Notes: a model not told the origin generated them from the sequence alone. Counted from the first letter of the stretch, positions 1 through 8,355 are shown. The stretch: DNA of 16,439 bases from JBKDZR01 sp047971485 (GCA_047971485.1 JBKDZR010000042.1:1-16439); one strand, 5' to 3'. Made by a program: numbers and translations.

Positions 1-279
1 GTCACCTTCGTCGCCGCCTGTGGCGGGTTTCAGGCGGATCTCGACTGGCTCAAGGAAGGCTGGGGCGAGCGCGCCGGCAACTTCCTTATCCGTGGCACGC
101 CCTACAACTGCGGTTCGGTCACCCGGAGGCTGACTGGAAAAGCCCGCTCGCCTTCGGACGGCAAGTGGCTTAAACGAGCACTTGGGGCGGCACAATTACG
201 GGCGGCACAATTACGCGTCAGGTCCAAAACGCTTGAATCTCATGAATTCCGATTATCCGGCACAAAGGACATCAGGTAG
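1..279 (+). pseudogene. Remnant of FAD-dependent tricarballylate dehydrogenase-like flavoprotein (3' fragment, left edge cut)
   Basis: Frame 1 is open from the window edge to a TAG at 277-279 (92 codons). Residues 1-40 contain an ACGGFQADLDWLKEGWG stretch followed by NFLIRGTPYN. From memory this matches the FAD-binding part of TcuA-type tricarballylate dehydrogenases, which belong to the fumarate reductase/succinate dehydrogenase flavoprotein family; those proteins continue for several hundred residues beyond this point. Here resemblance stops at about residue 44. The remaining 48 residues are basic and low in complexity, and include two copies of AAQLR made by a 15-bp tandem duplication. I infer a truncated, non-functional gene end. 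It points toward the 3' end of gyrB. The upstream part lies outside the window, so an intact N-terminal half cannot be ruled out. Family assignment is moderate and pseudogene status is inferred. Confidence 0.5.
185..214. repeat. Perfect 15-bp tandem duplication
   Basis: GGGCGGCACAATTAC occurs twice back to back (185-199 and 200-214) with no mismatch. It lies in the non-homologous tail of the flavoprotein remnant and looks like a recent slippage or end-joining scar. Confidence 0.9.
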
Positions 280-372
280 ATCCCTTTGGTACAACGTCAC
301 GTCCGATAAGGGATGGTTTCGTGACGCCCCGAAGCGGCCAGTTTGCGATCAATGGGGCCGGGTGAAATACAT

Positions 373-411
373 ACCCGGGACACGCGGGGGCCGGCCCCAT
401 GCGTCCCGGGT
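373..411 (-). terminator. Stem-loop just downstream of gyrB, possible terminator without a T-run
   Basis: ACCCGGGAC (373-381) pairs perfectly with GTCCCGGGT (403-411). Four further G-C pairs form inside (386-389 with 395-398). The hairpin begins 9 nt beyond the gyrB stop on the minus strand. No uridine tract follows in that direction, so intrinsic termination is uncertain; it may instead protect the 3' end or work with Rho. Confidence 0.45.
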
Positions 412-420
412 GTGGACCGG

Positions 421-2838
421 TCAGAAATCGAGATTGGCGACGCTCAAGGCGTTCGACTGGATGAATTCGCGCCGGGGTTCCACGACATCGCCCATCAGCT
501 TGGTAAAGATGTCGTCGGCCTCGGCCACGTCGTCGATTTTCACCTGCAGAAAGGTGCGGGCCTCGGGGTCCAGCGTGGTTTCCCACAGCTGATCGGGGTT
601 CATCTCGCCCAGCCCCTTATAGCGTTGCAGGGTCAGCCCACGTTCGCCTTCGCCAAGGATCGCTTGCAGCAGGTCCAGCGGCCCATAGATCGGCTGGCTT
701 TTGTCGCGGCGCATCAGGGTGGCGACCTGACCGTAATGTTCCTGCAAACCACCGGTGGTTTCCCCCAGCAGCCGCGCCTCGCTGGAGCGCAGAACCTGCC
801 CGTCCAGGGTGCGGACCTCTTCCACCCCACGCACGGCGCGCATCATCCGCAGCCCGTGATCTTCGGTAGGGCGGCCCTGCCAGCCGCGTTCGTATTCCAG
901 AGAAACCAGATCCAGCCGTTTGGCTACGGCATCGGCGGTTCCCTGAGGGTCGCTGTCCAACTGTCCGGCGCGGAAGGCCCCGGAAATGGCGGCCTGTTCG
1001 AGGATGTTCTGGGGGTAATGCGTTGGGAAGGCGCCCAGAATGCGGCGCACCTGGCGGGCCTCATCCAGCACGCGGGCCAGATCCTGACCGATGATATCCT
1101 CGCCGGATCCCAGACGCAGGGTGGCCCCCTCGGCGCCCATCTCGATCAGATAATCCTCCAGCGCGCCCTGGTCCTTCAGATAGACCTCGGACTTGCCGCG
1201 CATCACCTTGAACAGTGGCGGCTGCGCGATATAGAGGTATCCCCCTTCGATCAGCTGCGGCATCTGCCGGAAAAAGAAGGTCAGCAGCAAGGTGCGGATA
1301 TGCGCCCCGTCCACATCGGCATCGGTCATGATGACGATCTTGTGGTAGCGCAGCTTGTCGATGTCGAATTCGTCCCGCCCGATGCCGGTGCCAAGCGCGG
1401 TGATCAGGGTGCCGATTTCCTGGCTGGACAGCATCCGGTCAAAGCGCGCGCGTTCCACGTTTAGGATCTTGCCGCGCAAGGGCAGGACCGCCTGATTGGC
1501 CCGGGCCCGGCCCTGCTTGGCGGATCCGCCGGCGCTGTCACCCTCGACGAGGAACAACTCGCGGCTTTCGGGATCGCGGGCCTGACAGTCGGCCAGTTTG
1601 CCGGGCAAGGATGCGATATCGAGCGAGGATTTCTTGCGCGTCAGTTCCCGGGCTTTGCGCGCGGCTTCGCGGGCCAGGGCGGCCTCGATGATCTTGCTGG
1701 CGATGACCTTGGCCTCGTTCGGGTTTTCCTCGAACCACTCGGCCAGTTTCTCGTTCATCAGCCCCTCAACCGCCGGGCGCACTTCGGAGGATACCAGCTT
1801 GTCCTTGGTTTGGCTGGAAAATTTCGGATCCGGCACCTTGACCGACAGCACGCAGGTCAGCCCCTCGCGGGCATCATCGCCGGTGAAGTTCACCTTCTCG
1901 CGCCGCGCCAGCCCCGAGGACATGGCATAGTGGTTCAGCGTCCGGGTCAGCGCACCGCGAAAGCCCGCCAGGTGGGTGCCGCCATCGCGCTGGGGGATGT
2001 TGTTGGTAAATGGCAGAACCATCTCATTGTAGCTGTCGTTCCACCACATGGCGACCTCGACGGCCACGTCATCACGCTCGCCGGTGATGAAGATCGGCTC
2101 GGGCATCAGCGGTGTTTTCGAGCGATCCAGATAGCGGACGAATTCCCGCACGCCGCCCTCATAGAACAGATCGGTTTCCTGCACCTCGGCATGGCGTTCA
2201 TCGCGCAGGATGATCCGCACGCCCGAGTTCAGGAAAGCCAGTTCCCGCAGCCGGGATTCCAGCGTCTTGTAGTTGTAATCCAGGTTGGAAAACGTGCCGG
2301 TCGAGGCCAGAAAGCGCACCTCGGTGCCCTTGCGGTCACCTGCCTCGCCCACGACGTTCAGGGAAACGGTTGTTTCGCCATGCTCGAACTTGGCGTAATG
2401 TTCCTTGCCATCGCGCCAGATCCGCAGCTCCAGCCAGTTGGACAGGGCGTTCACCACTGACACGCCCACCCCGTGCAGGCCACCCGACACCTTGTAGGAA
2501 TTGCTGTCGAATTTGCCACCGGCATGCAGCTGGGTCATGATCACTTCGGCGGCGCTAACCCCTTCGCCTTCGTGGATGTCCACGGGAATGCCGCGGCCAT
2601 TGTCGCTGACGGAAACCGAATTGTCGGCGTGAATGGTGACCGTCACCCGATCCGCGTGCCCGGCCAGGGCCTCATCAATGCCGTTATCGACCACCTCATA
2701 GACCATGTGATGCAGCCCCGAGCCGTCATCCGTGTCCCCGATATACATGCCGGGACGTTTGCGAACCGCCTCCAGGCCCTTGAGAACCTTGATCGAATCG
2801 GCGCCGTAGCTTTGTTCGTCACGGGTGGTTTCGGCCAT
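421..2838 (-). CDS. gyrB: DNA gyrase subunit B
   Basis: ATPase subunit of the type II topoisomerase that, with GyrA, introduces negative supercoils. The protein has 805 residues, almost the length of the E. coli enzyme. The N-terminal GHKL ATPase fold shows YEVVDNGIDEA (E48, D51, N52), SDNGRGIP (D79), the glycine-rich SGGLHGVGVSVVN (118-130) and the QTK loop (343-345) whose lysine contacts ATP. The TOPRIM domain has EGDSAGGSAKQGR (E432 onward), PLRGKILNVERAR and DADVDGAHIRTLLLTFFFRQM (D506, D508, D510). The C-terminal QRYKGLGEMNPDQLW motif is intact. The roughly 160-residue insert after the TOPRIM domain is the one usual in Gram-negative GyrB. The ATG at 2838 is preceded by GAAGGGATTTCCTG, a good ribosome site. 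Position 455, where E. coli has the lysine linked to quinolone response, is arginine. gyrB is separated from recF by an oppositely oriented gene, so it needs its own promoter. Confidence 0.98.
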   Translation of the reverse strand: MAETTRDEQSYGADSIKVLKGLEAVRKRPGMYIGDTDDGSGLHHMVYEVVDNGIDEALAGHADRVTVTIHADNSVSVSDNGRGIPVDIHEGEGVSAAEVIMTQLHAGGKFDSNSYKVSGGLHGVGVSVVNALSNWLELRIWRDGKEHYAKFEHGETTVSLNVVGEAGDRKGTEVRFLASTGTFSNLDYNYKTLESRLRELAFLNSGVRIILRDERHAEVQETDLFYEGGVREFVRYLDRSKTPLMPEPIFITGERDDVAVEVAMWWNDSYNEMVLPFTNNIPQRDGGTHLAGFRGALTRTLNHYAMSSGLARREKVNFTGDDAREGLTCVLSVKVPDPKFSSQTKDKLVSSEVRPAVEGLMNEKLAEWFEENPNEAKVIASKIIEAALAREAARKARELTRKKSSLDIASLPGKLADCQARDPESRELFLVEGDSAGGSAKQGRARANQAVLPLRGKILNVERARFDRMLSSQEIGTLITALGTGIGRDEFDIDKLRYHKIVIMTDADVDGAHIRTLLLTFFFRQMPQLIEGGYLYIAQPPLFKVMRGKSEVYLKDQGALEDYLIEMGAEGATLRLGSGEDIIGQDLARVLDEARQVRRILGAFPTHYPQNILEQAAISGAFRAGQLDSDPQGTADAVAKRLDLVSLEYERGWQGRPTEDHGLRMMRAVRGVEEVRTLDGQVLRSSEARLLGETTGGLQEHYGQVATLMRRDKSQPIYGPLDLLQAILGEGERGLTLQRYKGLGEMNPDQLWETTLDPEARTFLQVKIDDVAEADDIFTKLMGDVVEPRREFIQSNALSVANLDF

Positions 2839-2865
2839 CAGGAAATCCCTTCATCTCTTTGTCAT

Positions 2866-2894
2866 CGTATACGAATTCACCGGGGGAATGTCAC
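2866..2894 (-). promoter_or_regulatory. Candidate sigma-70 promoter for gyrB
   Basis: Read on the minus strand: GTGACA (-35, 2894-2889, 5 of 6 to consensus), a 17-nt spacer, then TATACG (-10, 2871-2866, 4 of 6). Transcription would start about 20 nt before the gyrB ATG, just ahead of its ribosome site. Found by eye. Confidence 0.5.
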
Positions 2895-3082
2895 GTCTTG
2901 AGGGGCAGATTCGGTACGGGATGCAGGGCTTTTTCGCGGGGCCTGGCCGAGAAGGGCGCGGGGACGGAGGGATCTGAAAACTCTGCCTAAAATCGCCGGT
3001 AAATTGTTCCCGGAAGACGCTGAAAAAGCTACCCGGCATTAACCCCCGCGCGGCAGGACGGGGGCAGGAGGCAAGCAGCACC

Positions 3083-4522
3083 ATGTCACTGGATCCCATC
3101 AAGTTCACCCCCGACGATCAGATCACGTCGGATTTCGTGGCGCGCAAATATCGCGGGGCCACGGTGTCGGCCCTGCGGGTCGCACTGCTCGTTGCGGGGT
3201 TGGATTTTCTCATTCTGACGCTTGCCTTGTGGCTGGGGCCGGTGCTGACGCCGTCGGGTGCGGTTCCTGTGCTGCTACCGGTGCTGACGGCGGGGGCAAT
3301 GGTCGCCTTGCAGGGTATGCTGCATTTCTACCGGGGCACGACCGTGATGCGCCCGTCCCGCGGCCCGGTCATGGCCGTGGCGGCGGGGGGGCTGGCGGTT
3401 ACCCTGCTGGCGGGCTGGACAAAGGCCGATCCGGCTGTTCTGCCTGCACGCTTGGCCTTGATGATGGTGCTGATGCTGCTCTGGCGGATCGTTGCAGCGC
3501 GGGTGTTGCGCTGGTCGGACCATGCCGGTCTGCTGGGCCGGCGCGCAGTTCTGGTCGGTGGCGGCGACCGGGCGCGGCAACTGATCCTGGAACTGTCGAA
3601 CCAGCGGGGGTCTGATATTCAGGTCTGTGCCATTTTCGACGATCGCGGCGATGACCGCTCGGCACCGCAGATCCTTGGGATCCCCAAGGTAGGGCGGTTC
3701 GCGGATCTCATTCCCTTTTGCCGCAAGGCCGAGATCGACCTGGTCATCGTCACCTTGCCGTTGATTGCCGAGGAACGCATCGCCCGCCAACTGGCTGACT
3801 TCAGCGTCCTGCCGATCCCGGTTTATCTGTCACAATTTGCCGAAGATCGCGGGTTTTCCGACAAGGGTGGGATCAGCACCTTGTTGCGCGAAGCCCTGCC
3901 CGCCAGTTTCATGCCCGAGCGGCGCCTCGCAAAACGTCTGTTCGATCTGATTTTCGCGGGTGTTGCCTTGGCCGTGCTATGGCCGGTCATGCTGGCGATT
4001 GCCATTGCGATCCGACTGGATAGCCCCGGGCCGGTCCTGTTCCGCCAGAAACGGCATGGGTTCAATGATCGGGAAATCACCGTGCTGAAATTCCGCAGCA
4101 TGCGTCAGGATGCTGCCGATCCCACGGCGCGTCAGGTGGTCACCCGGGGCGATCCGCGGGTGACCAGGGTTGGGCGCTTCCTGAGGCGTAGTTCTCTGGA
4201 TGAGTTGCCACAACTGTTCAACGTGCTGGGGGGCAGCCTGTCCCTGGTCGGTCCGCGCCCCCATGCGGTCCACGCCCGATCCAGCCGTAACCGTGAATTC
4301 GAAACCATTGTCGAACGTTACTCGGCCCGCCACCGTTTGCCGCCCGGTATGACCGGGCTGGCGCAGATCAGGGGGTGGCGGGGCGAGGTGGCCAACGACC
4401 GCGACCTGATGGAACGGGTTGCTTGCGATCTCAGCTATATCGAAAATTGGTCGATCTGGCTGGATTTGTCGATTTTGCTGAAAACACCGCTCAGCCTGTT
4501 CAATAGCCGCGGGGCCTATTGA
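3083..4522 (+). CDS. Polyprenyl-phosphate sugar-phosphate transferase (exopolysaccharide/undecaprenyl-phosphate glycosylphosphotransferase)
   Basis: Transfers a sugar phosphate from a nucleotide sugar to undecaprenyl phosphate in the inner membrane, the first step of a surface or exopolysaccharide repeat unit (WcaJ/PssY/ExoY-type family). The N-terminal half has four hydrophobic segments (about 33-51, 61-80, 94-112, 120-140) and then a Rossmann-like domain starting VLVGGGDRARQL (156-167). The catalytic half begins KRLFDLIFAGVALAVLWPVM (284-303), a membrane segment, followed by SPGPVLFRQKRHG (314-326), KFRSM (336-340), DPRVTRVGRFLRRSSLDELPQLFNVLGG (starting 357) and SLVGPRPHA (387-395). At 479 residues it is a full-length member. 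AGGAGG (3066-3071) sits 11 nt before the ATG. It runs opposite to gyrB and recF, and its last 7 nt overlap the 3' end of recF. No other polysaccharide gene is in view, so the sugar substrate is unknown. Confidence 0.9.
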   Translation: MSLDPIKFTPDDQITSDFVARKYRGATVSALRVALLVAGLDFLILTLALWLGPVLTPSGAVPVLLPVLTAGAMVALQGMLHFYRGTTVMRPSRGPVMAVAAGGLAVTLLAGWTKADPAVLPARLALMMVLMLLWRIVAARVLRWSDHAGLLGRRAVLVGGGDRARQLILELSNQRGSDIQVCAIFDDRGDDRSAPQILGIPKVGRFADLIPFCRKAEIDLVIVTLPLIAEERIARQLADFSVLPIPVYLSQFAEDRGFSDKGGISTLLREALPASFMPERRLAKRLFDLIFAGVALAVLWPVMLAIAIAIRLDSPGPVLFRQKRHGFNDREITVLKFRSMRQDAADPTARQVVTRGDPRVTRVGRFLRRSSLDELPQLFNVLGGSLSLVGPRPHAVHARSSRNREFETIVERYSARHRLPPGMTGLAQIRGWRGEVANDRDLMERVACDLSYIENWSIWLDLSILLKTPLSLFNSRGAY

Positions 4523-5652
4523 TCGGGGACAGTGGTGAAGGGGGCGATCGCGGAGTGGCCGGTTTCTTCCGTGACCGAAAGATAGCTGGCCCGGGACCCG
4601 AATTCGGCGAAAAGCTCGGGGCCGGTGCCGGTCAGGAAGGCCTGGCTGCCAAGGGCCACGATTTCATCGTACAGACTGGCCCGACGCCGGGCATCGAGAT
4701 GGGCGGCCACCTCATCCAGCAGCAGGATCGGTGCTGCCGCCTGATCGTGAACCAGGGCGCGCGCGGTGGCCAGCAACAAAGAGATCAGCAAGGCTTTCTG
4801 TTCGCCGGTGGAACATTGGGCGGCGGGCATGGATTTTTCGCGGTAATGGGCCAAAAGATCCGTCCGATGCGGTCCGGACAGGCTGCGCCCGGCCCGCAGA
4901 TCGGCGGATCGCGACCGGGCGAGCAGATCTGCCAGGGCCGCGACATCCGGGGTGCCGGCGGCGCCTTCGGCGTCCTGGCTGCCTTGCAGGGTCAGATCGG
5001 CGGCCGGGAAACTGGTGGCCGCGTTGGTTTGGGCCTGCGCCAGGCGGTCCAGCGTATCGGCACGGTTGGCCATGATCTGGACGCCGGCTTCGGCCATTTG
5101 CAGTTCAAGTGCGCCATACCAGCGCCGATCGCCTGAATGGTCCTTGAGCAACCGGTTCCGCGCCCGCATGGCCCGTTCATAGGCCAGGCTGTGTTCGGCA
5201 TGATCGGGATGAAAGCCAAGGGCCAGACGGTCCAGAAAACGACGGCGTCCTTCGGCCCCCTCGATCCAGAGCCGGTCCATTGACGGCACCAGCCAGAGAA
5301 CGCGCAAAAGTGTACCAAGCGCGGTGCGAGGGGCGGGCTTGCCATCAATCCGGCAACTCCGGGTGCCATGCGCATCGGCCTGCAGGCTGATTTCGTGCCG
5401 CCGGGGGCCTTGGTCCAGATGCAGATGCGCCTCGATTTTCCACCCCAATGGGTCCGGACGCTGGCAAAGATCGGCGGCGGTTGCGCCGCGCAGGCCACGC
5501 CCGGGCGACAGCAGCGAGATGGCCTCGACCAGATTGGTCTTCCCCGCCCCGTTCGGCCCAAATATGGCGACAGGCCGCCCGTCAAACCGTAGGTCCACCC
5601 GCTTGTGTGACCTGAACCGTGACAGGGACAAGGTGTCGATAAAGGTGGCCAC
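4516..5652 (-). CDS. recF: DNA replication and repair protein RecF
   Basis: SMC-like ATPase that works with RecO and RecR to load RecA at single-strand gaps. The protein has 378 residues, the usual size. Walker A is FGPNGAGKTN (31-40; K38). The ABC signature is STGEQKALL (281-289) and Walker B is ILLLDEVAAHLD (309-320; D313, E314). RHEISLQ and the central helical arm (about 150-215) fit the lobe II region. The gene starts 21 nt after the dnaN stop, so the two are very likely co-transcribed. Its stop codon overlaps that of the convergent sugar transferase gene by 7 nt, leaving no room for a separate terminator on either transcript. Confidence 0.97.
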   Translation of the reverse strand: MATFIDTLSLSRFRSHKRVDLRFDGRPVAIFGPNGAGKTNLVEAISLLSPGRGLRGATAADLCQRPDPLGWKIEAHLHLDQGPRRHEISLQADAHGTRSCRIDGKPAPRTALGTLLRVLWLVPSMDRLWIEGAEGRRRFLDRLALGFHPDHAEHSLAYERAMRARNRLLKDHSGDRRWYGALELQMAEAGVQIMANRADTLDRLAQAQTNAATSFPAADLTLQGSQDAEGAAGTPDVAALADLLARSRSADLRAGRSLSGPHRTDLLAHYREKSMPAAQCSTGEQKALLISLLLATARALVHDQAAAPILLLDEVAAHLDARRRASLYDEIVALGSQAFLTGTGPELFAEFGSRASYLSVTEETGHSAIAPFTTVPDQ

Positions 5653-5673
5653 CGGTGACCGACGGCCAGAGGG

Positions 5674-6792
5674 TCAGACGCGCATGGGCATGACGACGTA
5701 GATGGCGCTCTGGTCGCTGCCCTCGCGCATCAGCGTCGGATCCCCGGACGAATTGAACAGGAAAACGGCATTTTCACGGTCCACCTGGCTGGCGATTTCC
5801 AGAAGGTACTTGGCGTTGAACCCGATATCGAGCTGTTCATCCCCGTAGGCGACAATCAGTTCCTCTTCGGCGGCGCCGCTGTCGGGGGCATTGACCGACA
5901 GGGTCAGCTTGTCTTCCGTCAGCGACAGTTTGACGGCCCGCGATCGTTCGGATGAGACAGTGGCCACCCGGTCGACCGCCCGCGCGAAATCGCTGGCGTC
6001 AACCTCCAGTTTGCGGGTGTTGTTGGCCGGGATCACGCGGGTGTAATCTGGAAAGGTGCCGTCGATGACCTTGGAGGTCAGGGCGATGCCCGGCGTCGCG
6101 AACCGCACCTTCGTTTCCGAGACGGACACCGCGATTTCGGCGTCGTCATCTTCCAACAGTTTGCGCAACTCACCCACGGTTTTCCGTGGAACGATCACGC
6201 CGGGCATGGTTTCGGCCCCGGTGGGCAGGGGCGCGTCGATGCGGGCCAGGCGATGGCCATCGGTGGCCACGCAGCGCAGCATCGGCCCATCCTCGGTATC
6301 GGCCACATGCATGTAGACACCGTTCAGATAATAGCGCGTTTCCTCGGTCGAGATGGCGAATTTCGACTTGTCGAACAGGCGCCGCAGATGCGGGGCCGGA
6401 GCGGTGAAACTGGCGGCGTATTCCGTGTTCGCCATCACCGGGAAATCTTCTTTCGGCAGGGTGGCCAAGCGGAATTCCGCACGTCCGGCGCGCACCACCA
6501 GAATGGCGCCATCGGGTTCAGTGGTCAGCGTGACAAGCGCACCGTCGGGCAATTTGCGAACGATTTCATGGAAGGTCATCGCCGAAACCGTAGTTGCACC
6601 GGCTTTTTCGATCTGGGCGACCGCAGCATCGACCACTTCGATGTCCAGGTCCGTCGCGCGAAACCGGACTGTGTCGCCCTCGGCTTCGATCAACAGGTTG
6701 GCGAGGATCGGAATTGTGTTGCGCCGCTCGACAACCGATTGCGCCTGCGACACCGCTTTCAGCAGGGTTCCGCGTTCGATGCTGAATTTCAT
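5674..6792 (-). CDS. dnaN: DNA polymerase III subunit beta (sliding clamp)
   Basis: Ring-shaped homodimer that tethers DNA polymerase III and repair enzymes to DNA. I take the start at MKFSIERGTLLKAVSQAQSVVERRNTIPILANLL, which is where the family begins and gives 372 residues (E. coli 366). An upstream in-frame extension to 6888 is not conserved-looking. AGGA lies about 10 nt before the ATG. The three tandem clamp folds span the whole length, and the C-terminus VVMPMRV keeps the Pro-Met-Arg residues that line the clamp-binding pocket. The gene sits 126 nt downstream of dnaA, behind a hairpin, and 21 nt upstream of recF. Confidence 0.98.
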   Translation of the reverse strand: MKFSIERGTLLKAVSQAQSVVERRNTIPILANLLIEAEGDTVRFRATDLDIEVVDAAVAQIEKAGATTVSAMTFHEIVRKLPDGALVTLTTEPDGAILVVRAGRAEFRLATLPKEDFPVMANTEYAASFTAPAPHLRRLFDKSKFAISTEETRYYLNGVYMHVADTEDGPMLRCVATDGHRLARIDAPLPTGAETMPGVIVPRKTVGELRKLLEDDDAEIAVSVSETKVRFATPGIALTSKVIDGTFPDYTRVIPANNTRKLEVDASDFARAVDRVATVSSERSRAVKLSLTEDKLTLSVNAPDSGAAEEELIVAYGDEQLDIGFNAKYLLEIASQVDRENAVFLFNSSGDPTLMREGSDQSAIYVVMPMRV

Positions 6793-6883
6793 GCCAAGGA
6801 TCCTGTCTCTCGCAAGGGATTGTGACGCTAGTGGATTCTGGACGGCAGACAAGCGGTTTTTCACCGATATCGGGGGGCGGCGT

Positions 6884-6914
6884 GGCAAAGATGCCCAAGC
6901 TGGGCGCCTTTGGC
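6884..6914 (-). terminator. Imperfect hairpin between dnaA and dnaN
   Basis: Segments 6884-6897 and 6901-6914 pair over 14 positions with two mismatches and one G-T pair around a 3-nt loop (CCCA with TGGG at the top). It starts 4 nt beyond the dnaA stop on the minus strand. No T-run follows, so it is more likely a partial terminator or an mRNA processing or stability element than a full stop. Confidence 0.4.
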
Positions 6915-6918
6915 TGTT

Positions 6919-8355
6919 TCAGGCCTCCAGGGAGCGGCGCAAAAGTTCGATATCGTCGGCGATCTGGCTGTCTTTGGTCTTCAGCTCTTCAATCCGGCGG
7001 ACTCCGTGCATGATGGTGGTGTGATCGCGGCCGCCGAAGCGACGTCCGATTTCAGGCAAAGAGCGCGAGGTCAGGGTTTTGCACAGATACATCGCCATCT
7101 GTCGTGGTCGGGCCACGGTGCGCACCCGGGTCGGACCAATCAGTTCGCTCAGCCGGATGTTGTAGTGTTCCGAGACGCGCCGCTGGATTTCCTCGACGGT
7201 GATCTTGCGTTCCGAGACGCGCAGCACATCCGACAGGCAATCCTGGGTCATTTCCATGTTGATCTCGCGTCCGACCAGGCTGGCCATGGCGAACAGCCGC
7301 ATCAAGGCGCCTTCGAGCACGCGGACATTGGTGGAAATGCGATGGGCCAGGAATTCCAGCACGCCGGGCGCGATTTGCAGGTTGGGATATTGCTGGCTGT
7401 AGAACTCGACCTTCTGTTGCAGGATGCCCAGCCGCAATTCGTAATCGGTCGGATGCAGATCGACGACCAGCCCGCATTGCAGGCGGGATTTGATCCGGTC
7501 TTCCATGTCTTTCATCTCGCCCGGGGCGCGGTCGCCCGAGATGATGATCTGCTTCTGTTGATCAACCAAGGCATTGAATGTATGAAAGAATTCGTCCTGG
7601 GTGCTTTCCTTTCCGGCAATGAACTGGACATCATCGACCATCAGCACATCGACCGACCGGAACAGTTGCTTGAACGCCATCATGTAGCGGTCGCGCAACG
7701 CCTGGATGAAGCGGTACATGAATTGTTCGGCGGACAGATAGACAACCTTGAGCGAAGGATCGCGGGCCTGAATTTGCCAGGCGATCGCATGCATCAGGTG
7801 GGTTTTGCCCAGGCCGACACCGCCATAAAGGAACAACGGGTTGAAGTTGACGGGCCCGCCTTCGGCAACGCGGCGGGCGGCGGCATGGGCCAGTTGGTTG
7901 GGTGGGCCGACGACGAACCGGTCAAAGGTAAAGCGTGGGTCGAGCTGACCGCCGGGCATGTCGGTGCTTTCGGCGGGTTCGGGCTGCGCGGATTGGACGG
8001 CCGGAGATTGAAGGCCCTGGGCGGGGGCGGTTTGAACGACGGCGGTTTGAACGACGGCGGTTTGCAGGGCGGTGGCTTGGACAGGTGCGGACGTGTCGGG
8101 CTGGGCTTTGTCGCGCAGACACACATCGAATTCGATTCGTCTGACATCCGCCCCGGCGGACAGCAGATGCCGCAGGATGTGATCGGCGTAGTTCCGGTTC
8201 ACCCAGTTTCCGATGAAATTCGTCGGCACGTTGAAATGCGCAACGCCGTTCTTGCAGTTGGCGAATTCAAGGGGCTGGATCCAGGTTTTGTAGTTATGCT
8301 CGCCGACGGTTGCCATCAGCGCGTCCTGAACCTGCCCCCAAGTGTCGTGTGTCAT
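6919..8355 (-). CDS. dnaA: Chromosomal replication initiator protein DnaA
   Basis: AAA+ ATPase that binds DnaA boxes and melts the origin. From MTHDTWGQVQDAL it has 478 residues. Domain I covers about 1-75 (NYKTWIQPLEF). Domain II is an Ala/Gln/Pro-rich linker (about 85-140) with tandem VVQTA units. Domain III has Walker A GGVGLGKTH (178-186), Walker B LMVDDVQF (238-245), the initiator-specific LSAEQFMYRFIQAL (207-220) and the RIKSRLQCGL box with the arginine finger. Domain IV ends with RPRQMAMYLCKTL and GGRDHTTIMHGVRRI, the DNA-contacting signature. An alternative ATG at 8370 would add five residues (MGKAG); neither start has a strong ribosome site, and I chose the one matching the usual family N-terminus. 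The frame stays open to 8595, but that part does not look like DnaA. It is upstream of dnaN and recF on the same strand. Confidence 0.98.
   Translation of the reverse strand: MTHDTWGQVQDALMATVGEHNYKTWIQPLEFANCKNGVAHFNVPTNFIGNWVNRNYADHILRHLLSAGADVRRIEFDVCLRDKAQPDTSAPVQATALQTAVVQTAVVQTAPAQGLQSPAVQSAQPEPAESTDMPGGQLDPRFTFDRFVVGPPNQLAHAAARRVAEGGPVNFNPLFLYGGVGLGKTHLMHAIAWQIQARDPSLKVVYLSAEQFMYRFIQALRDRYMMAFKQLFRSVDVLMVDDVQFIAGKESTQDEFFHTFNALVDQQKQIIISGDRAPGEMKDMEDRIKSRLQCGLVVDLHPTDYELRLGILQQKVEFYSQQYPNLQIAPGVLEFLAHRISTNVRVLEGALMRLFAMASLVGREINMEMTQDCLSDVLRVSERKITVEEIQRRVSEHYNIRLSELIGPTRVRTVARPRQMAMYLCKTLTSRSLPEIGRRFGGRDHTTIMHGVRRIEELKTKDSQIADDIELLRRSLEA
8026..8085 (-). repeat. 15-bp tandem repeats in the DnaA domain II linker
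   Basis: Four in-frame 15-bp units: two identical copies of GGCGGTTTGAACGAC (8026-8040, 8041-8055, plus-strand reading), a third diverged at four bases, and a weaker fourth. They encode repeated VVQTA/ALQTA blocks in the flexible linker, where length variation is tolerated. Confidence 0.85.

Noticed and set aside
343..1464. 373-codon open frame on the plus strand antisense to gyrB
   Set aside because: It lies fully inside gyrB, whose motifs are intact. Its translation has no recognisable family and reflects third-position GC bias on the opposite strand.
6793..6888. 32-residue N-terminal extension of DnaN
   Set aside because: The clamp family starts at MKFSIERGTL; the extra residues are unlike it, and the ATG at 6792 has an AGGA site.
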